Assembly: GCF_018618475.1 (NCBI RefSeq) | Contig: NZ_JACSMD010000001.1 | Coordinates: 124,001 to 188,000 of the forward strand | Direction of reading: 5' to 3' | From: Exiguobacterium sp. s122 | GTDB lineage: Bacteria; Bacillota; Bacilli; Exiguobacteriales; Exiguobacteriaceae | Length of the DNA: 64,000 nt | Shown here: in pieces, positions 17,106 to 24,635 of the stretch | Numbering within the stretch: the first letter of the stretch is position 1 | How the letters are laid out: each line of letters starts with the position of its first letter | Program-made: the position numbers and the translations under genes | The notes under the pieces: generated by a model | The model's input: only the letters and a program-made list of their open reading frames with translations | Databases searched by the model: none | What the model was told of the DNA's origin: nothing

Positions 17106-18478
17106 TGATTCGGCTTGAACGCGTCACCAAACAATACGGGGACGTGACAGTGCTCGAAGACGTCACGTTCGGGCTTCGTCGCGGCGAGGTCCATGGACTT
17201 CTCGGCTTGAACGGAGCCGGGAAGAGTACGTTAATCAAACTATTGAACGGCACGACGACACCGTCGTCTGGGTCCATTTCCATCGATGGCGAAACGGTCG
17301 TCTTCACGCCGGCCGAAGCGATTCAACGCGGGGTCATCACCGTGTCGCAAGAAGTCGATGATGCGCTTTATCTCGACTTACCGGTCTATGAGAACGTCGT
17401 ACCGTGGCAAACGGTCAAACGGATTCAACCGCAGGACTTAAAGCAACGGGCGACGGCATATTTGAAACGCGTCGGTCTCGCAATCGATGTGACGAAACCG
17501 AGCGGGCATTACCCGCTCAGCGTCAAGCAACGCATTTTAATCGCACGGGCGCTTGCGAGCGAGGCGACATATCTCTTGCTTGATGAACCGACGGCCGCTT
17601 TGTCAACGGAGGATGCGGCGGCACTGCTTTCCCTCTTGCAGTCGCTCGCAGAAGACGGCGTCGGCATCCTCCTCATCACGCACCGTTCCGAGGAACTCTC
17701 ACGCGTCACGACGACGACGACGTTTCTCCGGGACGGGCGACTCGTCTATGAAGGACCGTTCCAGCCGTTGTCGACCGAAGACGTTCATACATTATTGAGC
17801 GGGACGGTACTTGGGGATGCGTTGGAAAAGGCAATACCGACAGCCGAGGTTCAACTAAAAGCGACGCTCACGTTACCGGCGTTTGGGACCGAGTTGTCAT
17901 TCACCGCTTATAAAGGCGAAGTCGTCGGGATCGGCGGGGTGACGGGAAGCGGGAAAACAGAGCTCGTCGAGGCGTTATTCGGTTTATCAGACAAGAAGCA
18001 ACAGATCGAGCTCGACGGGAACGTGACGACAATCCACTCCCCGCGACAAGCGGTCCGCGCGGGGTTCGCCTTCGTCCCGGAAGAACGACGCAAACAAGGA
18101 CTCTTTCTTGACGACTCGATTGAACGAAACGCGTTAGTCGTCGAAGGCGAGACGGGGAGGTTACAACGCGTCTTGTCCTCCCTACGTGTCAAATATGCCG
18201 ATGTTCGACAGCCGGTCCGAGAATTGAGCGGCGGCAATCAACAAAAAGTCGTCCTCAGCAAATGGTTGTTTGAAGACCGCGACGTCTATTTACTCGACGA
18301 GCCGACGAAAGGCGTCGATGTGACGGCGAAACGGGATATTTATGAACTCGTGACACGACTGGCCAAACAAGGCAAAACGGTCATCTTCACGTCGAGTGAA
18401 GCGCACGAACTCGAACTCGTCGCCAACCGGACGCTCTGGCTCGATCGCGGTCGCTGGCAACAGAAAGGAGGGGCATGA
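17102..18478 (+). CDS. Sugar ABC transporter ATP-binding protein, two ATPase domains (RbsA-like)
   Basis: A 458-residue tandem ATPase. The first half has Walker A GLNGAGKST and Walker B LLLDEPTAAL. The second half has GVTGSGKTE and YLLDEPTKGVD with signature LSGGNQQKV. The first-domain signature is LSVKQ instead of LSGGQ, a departure worth noting. It is somewhat shorter than RbsA (~500). ATGA overlap with the binding protein. It would energise import of methylthioribose together with the next gene. Confidence 0.88.
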   Translation: MMIRLERVTKQYGDVTVLEDVTFGLRRGEVHGLLGLNGAGKSTLIKLLNGTTTPSSGSISIDGETVVFTPAEAIQRGVITVSQEVDDALYLDLPVYENVVPWQTVKRIQPQDLKQRATAYLKRVGLAIDVTKPSGHYPLSVKQRILIARALASEATYLLLDEPTAALSTEDAAALLSLLQSLAEDGVGILLITHRSEELSRVTTTTTFLRDGRLVYEGPFQPLSTEDVHTLLSGTVLGDALEKAIPTAEVQLKATLTLPAFGTELSFTAYKGEVVGIGGVTGSGKTELVEALFGLSDKKQQIELDGNVTTIHSPRQAVRAGFAFVPEERRKQGLFLDDSIERNALVVEGETGRLQRVLSSLRVKYADVRQPVRELSGGNQQKVVLSKWLFEDRDVYLLDEPTKGVDVTAKRDIYELVTRLAKQGKTVIFTSSEAHELELVANRTLWLDRGRWQQKGGA

Positions 18479-18479
18479 T

Positions 18480-19481
18480 ATGGCCCAACTCGTACTCAAA
18501 CAGAAGGCGAAACGATTCACGGGAATCGGACAATACGGGACGTTATTCGCAATTGTCGCCCTCATTGCCGTCTTCGGCGTGACAAATGACCAGTTCCTCA
18601 CGTATGCGAACTTCAGCGATATCATCAAATCCGTCTCAATCGTATCCCTGCTCGCGCTCGGGGTGACGTTCTCGCTCATCGTCGGCGGATTCGATTTATC
18701 GGTCGGCTCGACGGCAAGTCTCGCGACGGTTGGCGCAGCTGCGAGCCTCGTGTTACATAGTCAAGAACTGCTCGTGGCGCTACTTGTCCCAGTCGTGCTC
18801 GGCGTGCTCGTCGGGCTGTTGAATGCCCTTGTGACGATCAAGTTTCGACTGCCGGACTTGCTCGCGACACTCGCCATCATGTACGTCATCAACGGCGTCC
18901 AATTGACGTACACGAAAGGGTTCTCGATTTATGACAACATGCCGATTGACGGAGGAACGGCGCCGGGTCGGTTCATCCCGTCGTTCCTCTTCATCGGTCA
19001 AGGCTCGATCGGTCCCGTTCCGTTCGTCGCCATCTTGATGATTCTCTTCTTCGCCGGGGCGCATCTGTTCTTGACGTATTCGAAGACGGGGCGTGAGTTC
19101 TATTATGTCGGCTCGAACGTCGAGGCGGCCCGTCGTTCCGGTATCGCCGTCAACCGAATCAAGCTGTACGCTTACGTGCTAAGCGGACTATTCGCCGCGA
19201 TTGGCGGCATCATCCTGGCGTCGCGCATTGGCACAGGACAAGTGTCGGCCGGGGCCCCGCTCCTTATGGACGCCGTCGCGGCCGCATATATCGGCTACGC
19301 CGTCTTCGGGACGGGCCGCCCGAACGTCGTCGGCACGTTAATTGGTGCCATCTTAATTGGCATCTTGTTGAACGGACTGACGATGTGGGACGTGCCGTAT
19401 TACGCCCAAGACATCGTCAAAGGCGCCATCTTGATCGTGGCACTCGGCTTGTCATACATCCAAAAGAAACAGTTCGCATAG
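18480..19481 (+). CDS. Sugar ABC transporter permease (RbsC-like)
   Basis: A 333-residue BPD_transp_2 family permease with eight to ten hydrophobic segments. GGFDLSVGSTASLATV and the cytoplasmic EAARRSGIAVNRIKLYAYVLSG-type region near residue 215 contact the ATPase. The start ATG 18480 has AAAGGAGGGG upstream and follows the ATPase stop by one base. It completes the transporter and is the last gene of the S-box operon. One permease gene implies a homodimeric channel. Confidence 0.9.
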   Translation: MAQLVLKQKAKRFTGIGQYGTLFAIVALIAVFGVTNDQFLTYANFSDIIKSVSIVSLLALGVTFSLIVGGFDLSVGSTASLATVGAAASLVLHSQELLVALLVPVVLGVLVGLLNALVTIKFRLPDLLATLAIMYVINGVQLTYTKGFSIYDNMPIDGGTAPGRFIPSFLFIGQGSIGPVPFVAILMILFFAGAHLFLTYSKTGREFYYVGSNVEAARRSGIAVNRIKLYAYVLSGLFAAIGGIILASRIGTGQVSAGAPLLMDAVAAAYIGYAVFGTGRPNVVGTLIGAILIGILLNGLTMWDVPYYAQDIVKGAILIVALGLSYIQKKQFA

Positions 19482-19483
19482 GA

Positions 19484-19517
19484 AAAGTCCTCAGAAATCA
19501 AACGTTCTGAGGACTTT
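19484..19517. terminator. Bidirectional terminator
   Basis: AAAGTCCTCAGAA pairs perfectly with TTCTGAGGACTTT. It ends the mtn transporter operon and the convergent GNAT gene. Confidence 0.9.
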
Positions 19518-19977
19518 CTTTTCGTTCCATTCGGACAAAATCATACACACTCCCGTTCGTCGGTTGTTGAAACGCTCCACTCTGTCTGAAGCCGCATGCT
19601 TCATATAAGCGAAGCGCTCGTTCATTGAAGGCGGCGACGGCGAGCGTAATGCGACGCGGCGCGTACGTCGTCTCGATGAAGTCGAGAATCGATATGAGGA
19701 ACGCCCGTCCGTTTCCGTTCCCGGTCAAATCGGGCCTCATCCCGAGACCGATATCGACCGTCAGAGCATCTGTTTGCGAAATGCTAACGAAACCGATGAG
19801 TTCGGAGTCAGACGTGATGGCGAACACCGACTGGCCACGCTGATTCGCATCTAAAAACTCAGCCAAATCGTCTGCATCGGCCTCTAGATCGTAAAACGCA
19901 TACGCGCCGTCGTAATGCCACGTGTAGGCGATCGTTTCGGCTTGGGATTGGGTCAGGATGGAAAAGTGATACGTCAT
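19498..19977 (-). CDS. GNAT family N-acetyltransferase
   Basis: A 159-residue acetyltransferase of the GNAT fold. The acetyl-CoA-binding region is GLGMRPDLTGNGNGRAFL (Q/RxxGxG/A-type loop). AVAAFNERALRLYEACGF is the typical motif B that closes the fold. No substrate can be assigned. Monocistronic on the left strand, with a weak site (GAGGAAA) before the ATG. Confidence 0.85.
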   Translation of the reverse strand: MTYHFSILTQSQAETIAYTWHYDGAYAFYDLEADADDLAEFLDANQRGQSVFAITSDSELIGFVSISQTDALTVDIGLGMRPDLTGNGNGRAFLISILDFIETTYAPRRITLAVAAFNERALRLYEACGFRQSGAFQQPTNGSVYDFVRMERKESPQNV

Positions 19978-20056
19978 GGAAATTTCCTCGTTTCAACGGT
20001 AAGGTGAAGTGCTACACTTTTTATAGTACCATCAACTTGAAAAATGAGGTGACTAC

Positions 20057-20437
20057 ATGGGCATCAAGCTAGATATGGTCGGCATCGTCGTCGAAGATAT
20101 GAAACGGGCGCTCGATTTTTATCGTCTGCTCGGTTTATCGATCCCGGAAGCGATGGATGGGGAAGCGCACGTCGAAGTGAATGACGGCAGCGTACGGCTC
20201 GCGTTTGACACGGTCGACGTGGCCGAGTCGGTGTATGGGGAATGGAAACAGGCGACAGGACATCGGATCGAACTCGCCTTCTTGTGTGACAGTCGGGAGG
20301 CGTTGGATGCTTGCTATGAAGCCATCGTGCAACATGGCTATACCTCGCACCGTGAACCGTGGGATGCATTCTGGGGGCAACGATATGCCATCGTCATCGA
20401 CCCGGACGGCAACCTCATCAGTCTATTTGCAGCATGA
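20057..20437 (+). CDS. VOC superfamily (glyoxalase/bleomycin-resistance-like) protein
   Basis: A 126-residue single-chain VOC protein with two beta-alpha-beta-beta-beta modules: KLDMVGIVVEDMKRALDFYRLLG at the start and WGQRYAIVIDPDGNLISLF at the end. The family includes metal-dependent dioxygenases, lyases and binding proteins; the substrate is unknown. GAGGTGAC precedes the ATG. Confidence 0.85.
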   Translation: MGIKLDMVGIVVEDMKRALDFYRLLGLSIPEAMDGEAHVEVNDGSVRLAFDTVDVAESVYGEWKQATGHRIELAFLCDSREALDACYEAIVQHGYTSHREPWDAFWGQRYAIVIDPDGNLISLFAA

Positions 20438-20456
20438 CAAACGCTTCTTCGGATTG

Positions 20457-20506
20457 AAATCCACCTCGATGGTTAGACCTGTCTATTCATCGAGGTGGAT
20501 TTTTTA
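20457..20506 (+). terminator. Terminator after VOC gene
   Basis: AAATCCACCTCGATG pairs perfectly with CATCGAGGTGGATTT around a 16-base loop, then a T run. Confidence 0.85.
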
Positions 20507-20604
20507 TGACCAACTTGATCGCCCGTCAAAAGATCGAGGACGTCATGACGTTGCGGTGATGGAAGACTTCTTGAAGAATTTGCTTGACGCGCACGCCTTA
20601 AAAA

Positions 20605-20633
20605 TTGTTTAAAAAATTCAAATGATTTAAAGT
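20605..20633 (+). promoter_or_regulatory. Promoter of desaturase pair
   Basis: TTGTTT (20605-20610), a 17-base spacer and TAAAGT (20628-20633) lie in an AT-rich segment 28 bases before the desaturase ATG. Confidence 0.5.
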
Positions 20634-20661
20634 TAAACAAACAAATGAAGGAGAGTAGATC

Positions 20662-21567
20662 ATGTTAAATTCAGATTTGGATTTACGGTTAGAGCCGCGC
20701 ATTCAAGAATTATATCGACTACATAAAGAACGCTCTGCAAATATTGATTGGAGCTATCACGAGTTCATTCCATGGGACAAGGCCATGTCTTTTAAACGCG
20801 TGCCTTGGGATGAGAGTCAAGTCACGCTTCCAGAAGGGGTCATTATTGCGGTAGAAACAGCATTACTTACCGAAGTGAACTTACCTTGGTATACGTCGCA
20901 TTTGGATTATACATTTAAAAATTCAATGGAAGTCATCAACGATTTCGTACGTACTTGGACGGCTGAAGAAGACCAGCACTCCAACTTACTTGAAACATAT
21001 TTATTGGTGACCCGAAACGTCAATCCGACCCGATTGCATGAGTTAAGAAAACGAGTCGTGGAAAGTGGCTGGTTCCCAGATTTCACGAATCCACTAGCTA
21101 CGATGGCGTATACATCACTGCAAGAGTTAGCTACTCTCGTTTTTTATAACAACGTAGCGAGAATAGCGGGAGCTCACGACAAAGATTTAGCCACATTACT
21201 TCGACGTTTAGCGAAAGATGAAGCGCTTCATTATGCATTCTATCGCGACACGGTGAAAGCACACCTCGAACTGGATCCGAATTTCATTGTGTATTTTGAG
21301 AATGTGATTATCAACTTCTCGATGCCAGGTGCCGTTATGCCAGACTTTAACGAGCGAATGAAGACCATCGCCATTGATGCGAACTATGGACCATTACAAT
21401 ACTTTGATCAAGTGTTAGATGTAGTCGTTAAATACTGGGATATCGCCAACTTAGAACCTACAAGCGAAGAAGCCAAACAATCGCAAGCGAATATCATGAA
21501 ATATCATGGCCGTTTAAAGCGACTGAAAGACCGTCAGCTAAGGAATAAAGAACAGATGGATGCGTAA
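20662..21567 (+). CDS. Acyl-[acyl-carrier-protein] desaturase, soluble diiron (FA_desaturase_2)
   Basis: A 301-residue ferritin-like diiron protein of the plant/actinobacterial acyl-ACP desaturase family. Likely iron ligands appear in order: TEVNLPWY, then WTAEEDQHSN (ExxH), SLQELATLVFYNN, and KDEALHYAFYRD (ExxH). There is no signal or membrane segment. The enzyme would insert a double bond into an ACP-bound acyl chain, altering membrane fluidity. The gene is clearly AT-richer than its neighbours, suggesting acquisition. It is followed after 15 bases by a two-CxxC protein. Bacillales normally use membrane-bound desaturases, so this is unusual. Confidence 0.85.
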   Translation: MLNSDLDLRLEPRIQELYRLHKERSANIDWSYHEFIPWDKAMSFKRVPWDESQVTLPEGVIIAVETALLTEVNLPWYTSHLDYTFKNSMEVINDFVRTWTAEEDQHSNLLETYLLVTRNVNPTRLHELRKRVVESGWFPDFTNPLATMAYTSLQELATLVFYNNVARIAGAHDKDLATLLRRLAKDEALHYAFYRDTVKAHLELDPNFIVYFENVIINFSMPGAVMPDFNERMKTIAIDANYGPLQYFDQVLDVVVKYWDIANLEPTSEEAKQSQANIMKYHGRLKRLKDRQLRNKEQMDA

Positions 21568-21582
21568 AAGGAGGTATGTAGA

Positions 21583-21837
21583 ATGAAAACGACTTGTGAA
21601 GTATGTGGAACAGAAACGAAGGATAAAGTAAGTTACTTGGAACTTGAGACGTGGGAATTTGATTTCTTGAAGCAAGACCAAAAAGACTTTTACTCGATTT
21701 GTTTTAATTGTTTTGACACACATACAAATCATTTCATTGATCAAGAGATGGATCTCGAATTGAGAAAGAAGCGTTCTCTCTTAGTAAATAAAGAGATTGA
21801 AGAAGAGATTGAGGCAATTCTCGAAATCAAAATGTAA
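21583..21837 (+). CDS. Small two-CxxC protein linked to desaturase
   Basis: An 84-residue protein with CEVCGTETK near residue 5 and CFNCFDTH near residue 46, then an acidic/basic helical tail rich in Glu and Lys. The four cysteines suggest a zinc-ribbon-like or rubredoxin-like metal site. It has a strong AAAAGGAGG and is 15 bases after the desaturase, so one transcript is likely. Possible roles are an electron carrier or assembly factor for the diiron enzyme; neither is shown by sequence. I know no characterised homologue. Confidence 0.65.
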   Translation: MKTTCEVCGTETKDKVSYLELETWEFDFLKQDQKDFYSICFNCFDTHTNHFIDQEMDLELRKKRSLLVNKEIEEEIEAILEIKM

Positions 21838-21911
21838 AGATTGGACTTTTTTAGAACGGGGTAACACGTATAGGACGTCATGAACGTTGTTTCGAAGGGA
21901 GCGGATTGATT

Positions 21912-22892
21912 ATGAAAGCATGGTTACTCGATCAACCAGGACTCGAACATTTACATCTCGGTGAGACGGAACGACCGATACCGGAAGCGGGTGAACTGCT
22001 CATCAAAGTCGAAGCGGTCGCCCTGAACCCAGTCGACTATAAAGTCGGCACGAACGGCAACCCGAGCTGGTCGTACCCACACATCCTCGGGGTCGATCTC
22101 GTCGGGGAAGTCGTTGAAGTCGGCTCGAGCATCGCCAATATCATCACCGGTTCACGTGTTGCCGTCCATACAAGCCTCGGGAAGAACGGTGGCTTCGCCG
22201 AGTACGCGGTCGTCGACGCGCGCGCCTGTGCCGTCGTCCCGCCAGACGTGAGCGACGAGGCCGCTGCAGCTATCCTTTGTGCCGGGATGACGGCATATGA
22301 GGCGGTCATGCAGAAGTTGAACACGCGTGACAAAGAGACGATTCTCGTCCACGCCGGAGCAGGCGGGGTCGGCGGATATGCGATTCAACTTGCGAAGAAA
22401 CTTGGACTCACCGTGTTCACGACGGCGTCCCCGGAAAACGTGGACTGGGTAAAAGAACTCGGTGCCGATGTGGTCATCGACTATAACACGGAAGACGTGA
22501 CGACGCGGGTCATGGAAGAAACGGACGGGCGCGGCGTCGACCTCATCTTGAACACAGTCGGTCGTGACGTCGCGACAGCCGACCTCGACCGGCTCGCCTT
22601 CAGCGGACAGCTCGCCTATATCGCCGGTCCGCCGGATACGTCGAACGTGAAAGGGTTTACGCTCTCACCGTCCATTCATGAAGTCGCCCTCGGTGCGGCC
22701 CATGCGAGTGAGGACGAGCGCGCCATTCGCAACTTGGCATATATGGCGGAGGAATTGATGAAATTACTCGAGGCCGGCGAACTGAACGACCTCGTCACGG
22801 ACGTCTTACCGTTTGAACGATTAAAAGACGGGCTTGAGCAACTGCAAACACGAAAAGTACGCGGGAAACTGATTGTCCGGGTACGCGATTAA
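21912..22892 (+). CDS. Zinc-type alcohol dehydrogenase/quinone oxidoreductase family protein
   Basis: A 326-residue MDR-superfamily NADPH oxidoreductase. A GroES-like N-terminus (MKAWLLDQPG, VALNPVDYKVG) is followed by a Rossmann domain with HAGAGGVGGYAIQLAKKLG. The catalytic-zinc cysteine and histidine ligands of true alcohol dehydrogenases are not evident, so a zinc-free quinone or enone reductase is more likely. ATG 21912 is preferred over TTG 21906, from the spacing to AGGGAG. Confidence 0.88.
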   Translation: MKAWLLDQPGLEHLHLGETERPIPEAGELLIKVEAVALNPVDYKVGTNGNPSWSYPHILGVDLVGEVVEVGSSIANIITGSRVAVHTSLGKNGGFAEYAVVDARACAVVPPDVSDEAAAAILCAGMTAYEAVMQKLNTRDKETILVHAGAGGVGGYAIQLAKKLGLTVFTTASPENVDWVKELGADVVIDYNTEDVTTRVMEETDGRGVDLILNTVGRDVATADLDRLAFSGQLAYIAGPPDTSNVKGFTLSPSIHEVALGAAHASEDERAIRNLAYMAEELMKLLEAGELNDLVTDVLPFERLKDGLEQLQTRKVRGKLIVRVRD

Positions 22893-22899
22893 TCATCGT

Positions 22900-22930
22900 G
22901 CCTCCTATCTATGGATAGGGGGCTATTTTT
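22900..22930 (+). terminator. Terminator between oxidoreductase and threonine aldolase
   Basis: GCCTCCTATC pairs with GATAGGGGGC (one G-U) and is followed by TATTTTT. Confidence 0.8.
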
Positions 22931-22942
22931 GGAGGGGATGAG

Positions 22943-24004
22943 ATGGATTTACGGACATCGTATCAACAGACGTCGCAGCAATTGAGTGGTCACGGAAAAC
23001 GGACCGTCGACGTCTTGCAGCAAGCGTTCATTGAAGTCGACCCAAACCTGGCGAGCGACCATTACGGCACGGGTGAAGTGATTGAGCGGTTCGAGCAAAA
23101 ACTGGCACAAGAACTCGGGACAGAAGACGCTATTTTTTTCCCGAGTGGCACGATGGCGCAACAGATCGCGTTACGCATTTGGGCGGACGAGACGGGGAAC
23201 CGACGTGTCGCCTATCACCCGCTCTGTCACTTGGAGATTCACGAACAGGATGGCTTGAAGGAACTGCATCACCTTGAGTCAATATTACTTGGGGACGACA
23301 AGCGGTTGATGACGATTGAGGAAGTACGAGCACTTCCAGACGTCGCTTCGTTGTTGATTGAGTTGCCACAACGGGAGCTCGGGGGATACTTGCCGCCTTT
23401 TGATGAGCTCGAGGCAATCAGTCACTTCTGCCATGATCGAGGGATTCGACTGCACCTTGACGGGGCACGCCTATTCGAGACGCTCCCCTTTTATGAGAAG
23501 ACGGCAAAAGAGGTGTGTGCGTTATTCGATAGCGTCTACGTCTCGTTCTATAAAGGCATCGGCGGTATTGCAGGCGCCATCTTGGCCGGACCGAAACCGT
23601 TCTGTACGGAAGCGAGAGTGTGGAAACGGCGATACGGTGGGGATTTGATTGGCCTATACCCCTATATCATCTCGGCCGACTATTACTATGCGCTTCGGAA
23701 AGGTCGGATGGCGGACTATTACGCACAAGCGAAGGAGTTAGCGCACCATTTCAATGCGCTCGACGGCGTATGGACGACACCCGAAGTTCCGGTGACGAAC
23801 ATGTTCCATCTGCATTTTGCTGGGGAGTACGAAGCGGTCGCGGCACGAATACAAGCCGTTCAAGTCGCGACCGGGATTGGGATTACCGGTTATCTCGTCT
23901 CCCATGACGGCTATTGCTCGACCGAGATCAGCGTTGGCGATGCATACCGGGAAATTCGTGATACAGAGCGCGTCCGTCTATTTGAAACACTAAGAAGTGA
24001 ATGA
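22943..24004 (+). CDS. Threonine aldolase family protein (beta-eliminating lyase fold)
   Basis: A 353-residue PLP enzyme. The VDPNLASDHYGTG and FFPSGTMAQQIALR segments bind the cofactor phosphate. IRLHLDGARLFE carries the PLP aspartate, and YVSFYKGIGGIAGA carries the Schiff-base lysine. It should cleave threonine or allo-threonine to glycine and acetaldehyde; stereochemistry is not readable. GGAGGGGATGAG precedes the start. Confidence 0.88.
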   Translation: MDLRTSYQQTSQQLSGHGKRTVDVLQQAFIEVDPNLASDHYGTGEVIERFEQKLAQELGTEDAIFFPSGTMAQQIALRIWADETGNRRVAYHPLCHLEIHEQDGLKELHHLESILLGDDKRLMTIEEVRALPDVASLLIELPQRELGGYLPPFDELEAISHFCHDRGIRLHLDGARLFETLPFYEKTAKEVCALFDSVYVSFYKGIGGIAGAILAGPKPFCTEARVWKRRYGGDLIGLYPYIISADYYYALRKGRMADYYAQAKELAHHFNALDGVWTTPEVPVTNMFHLHFAGEYEAVAARIQAVQVATGIGITGYLVSHDGYCSTEISVGDAYREIRDTERVRLFETLRSE

Positions 24005-24017
24005 GGATGTCGCAACA

Positions 24018-24057
24018 AACAAGCACCGCGCCTAAACAGAAGGCTGCGGTGCTTGTT
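24018..24057. terminator. Bidirectional terminator
   Basis: AACAAGCACCGC pairs with GCGGTGCTTGTT. Shared by the aldolase and the convergent SRPBCC gene. Confidence 0.85.
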
Positions 24058-24058
24058 G

Positions 24059-24559
24059 TTATCTCGAGACGATTGCGTCGAGCCGGTCGAGCTGTGAGGC
24101 GAACCCTTCAACGGCGCCCATTTCGACGACTTTCTCAAGCGATTCGTCGTCCGAGAACTCGGAGCGGCTGACAAGTAGCGTGCCTCCTGAGATGTCTACA
24201 AATTCATTCGTGATCGTCATGACAGGAAAGTCTGCATTGATGTTCCCGTCCGCATCCGAGAAGGCGTCCGTATAGACGATTTTTTGATGCGGGTGAATCT
24301 CGACGAACGTCGATTTTCCCCATGACTCCATCCCATAGTAATCTCCTTGATTCTTGTCGACACAGGTCATGCAATAGTGCCATGTGCCACCAGGCTTGAA
24401 CTCGAACGTGCGAACCTCGGTCTTCCATCCAGCAGGTCCCCACCAAGATTCGAGATGGGTCGGACTCGAGAAGGCTTCGAACACGAGTTCACGCGGTGCT
24501 CGGAAGCTACGTTCGACGACAAGCGTGTTGCCTTCCACATGTGATTTGACGGCCCCCAT
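24059..24559 (-). CDS. SRPBCC/AHSA1 domain protein
   Basis: A 166-residue START-like helix-grip protein of the AHSA1 (activator of Hsp90 ATPase homologue 1-like) family. RSFRAPRELVFEAFSSP and LESWWGPAGW are the classic entry motifs. A C-terminal helix (EKVVEMGAVEGFASQLDRL) closes the cavity. Members bind hydrophobic ligands; this ligand is unknown. The start MGAVKSHVEG at 24559 follows AAAGGGGAC; the 66 extra upstream codons are noncoding-like and run into gshF. Confidence 0.88.
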   Translation of the reverse strand: MGAVKSHVEGNTLVVERSFRAPRELVFEAFSSPTHLESWWGPAGWKTEVRTFEFKPGGTWHYCMTCVDKNQGDYYGMESWGKSTFVEIHPHQKIVYTDAFSDADGNINADFPVMTITNEFVDISGGTLLVSRSEFSDDESLEKVVEMGAVEGFASQLDRLDAIVSR

Positions 24560-24635
24560 TGAAATGTCCCCTTTCGTAATAGTATTGCATCTCAACGTAG
24601 TCTCTATTCCCGGTTTTTGGGCAAGCACAACCTGT

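Noticed and set aside
20504-20612. Short coding remnant MTNLIARQKIEDVMTLR followed by MEDFLKNLLDAHALKIV in another frame
   Set aside because: The two pieces are in different frames, lack a ribosome-binding site and match no family I know. It may be a decayed small gene, but support is too thin.
21912-24004. Operon of oxidoreductase and threonine aldolase as one pathway
   Set aside because: A good terminator separates them and their chemistry does not obviously connect.
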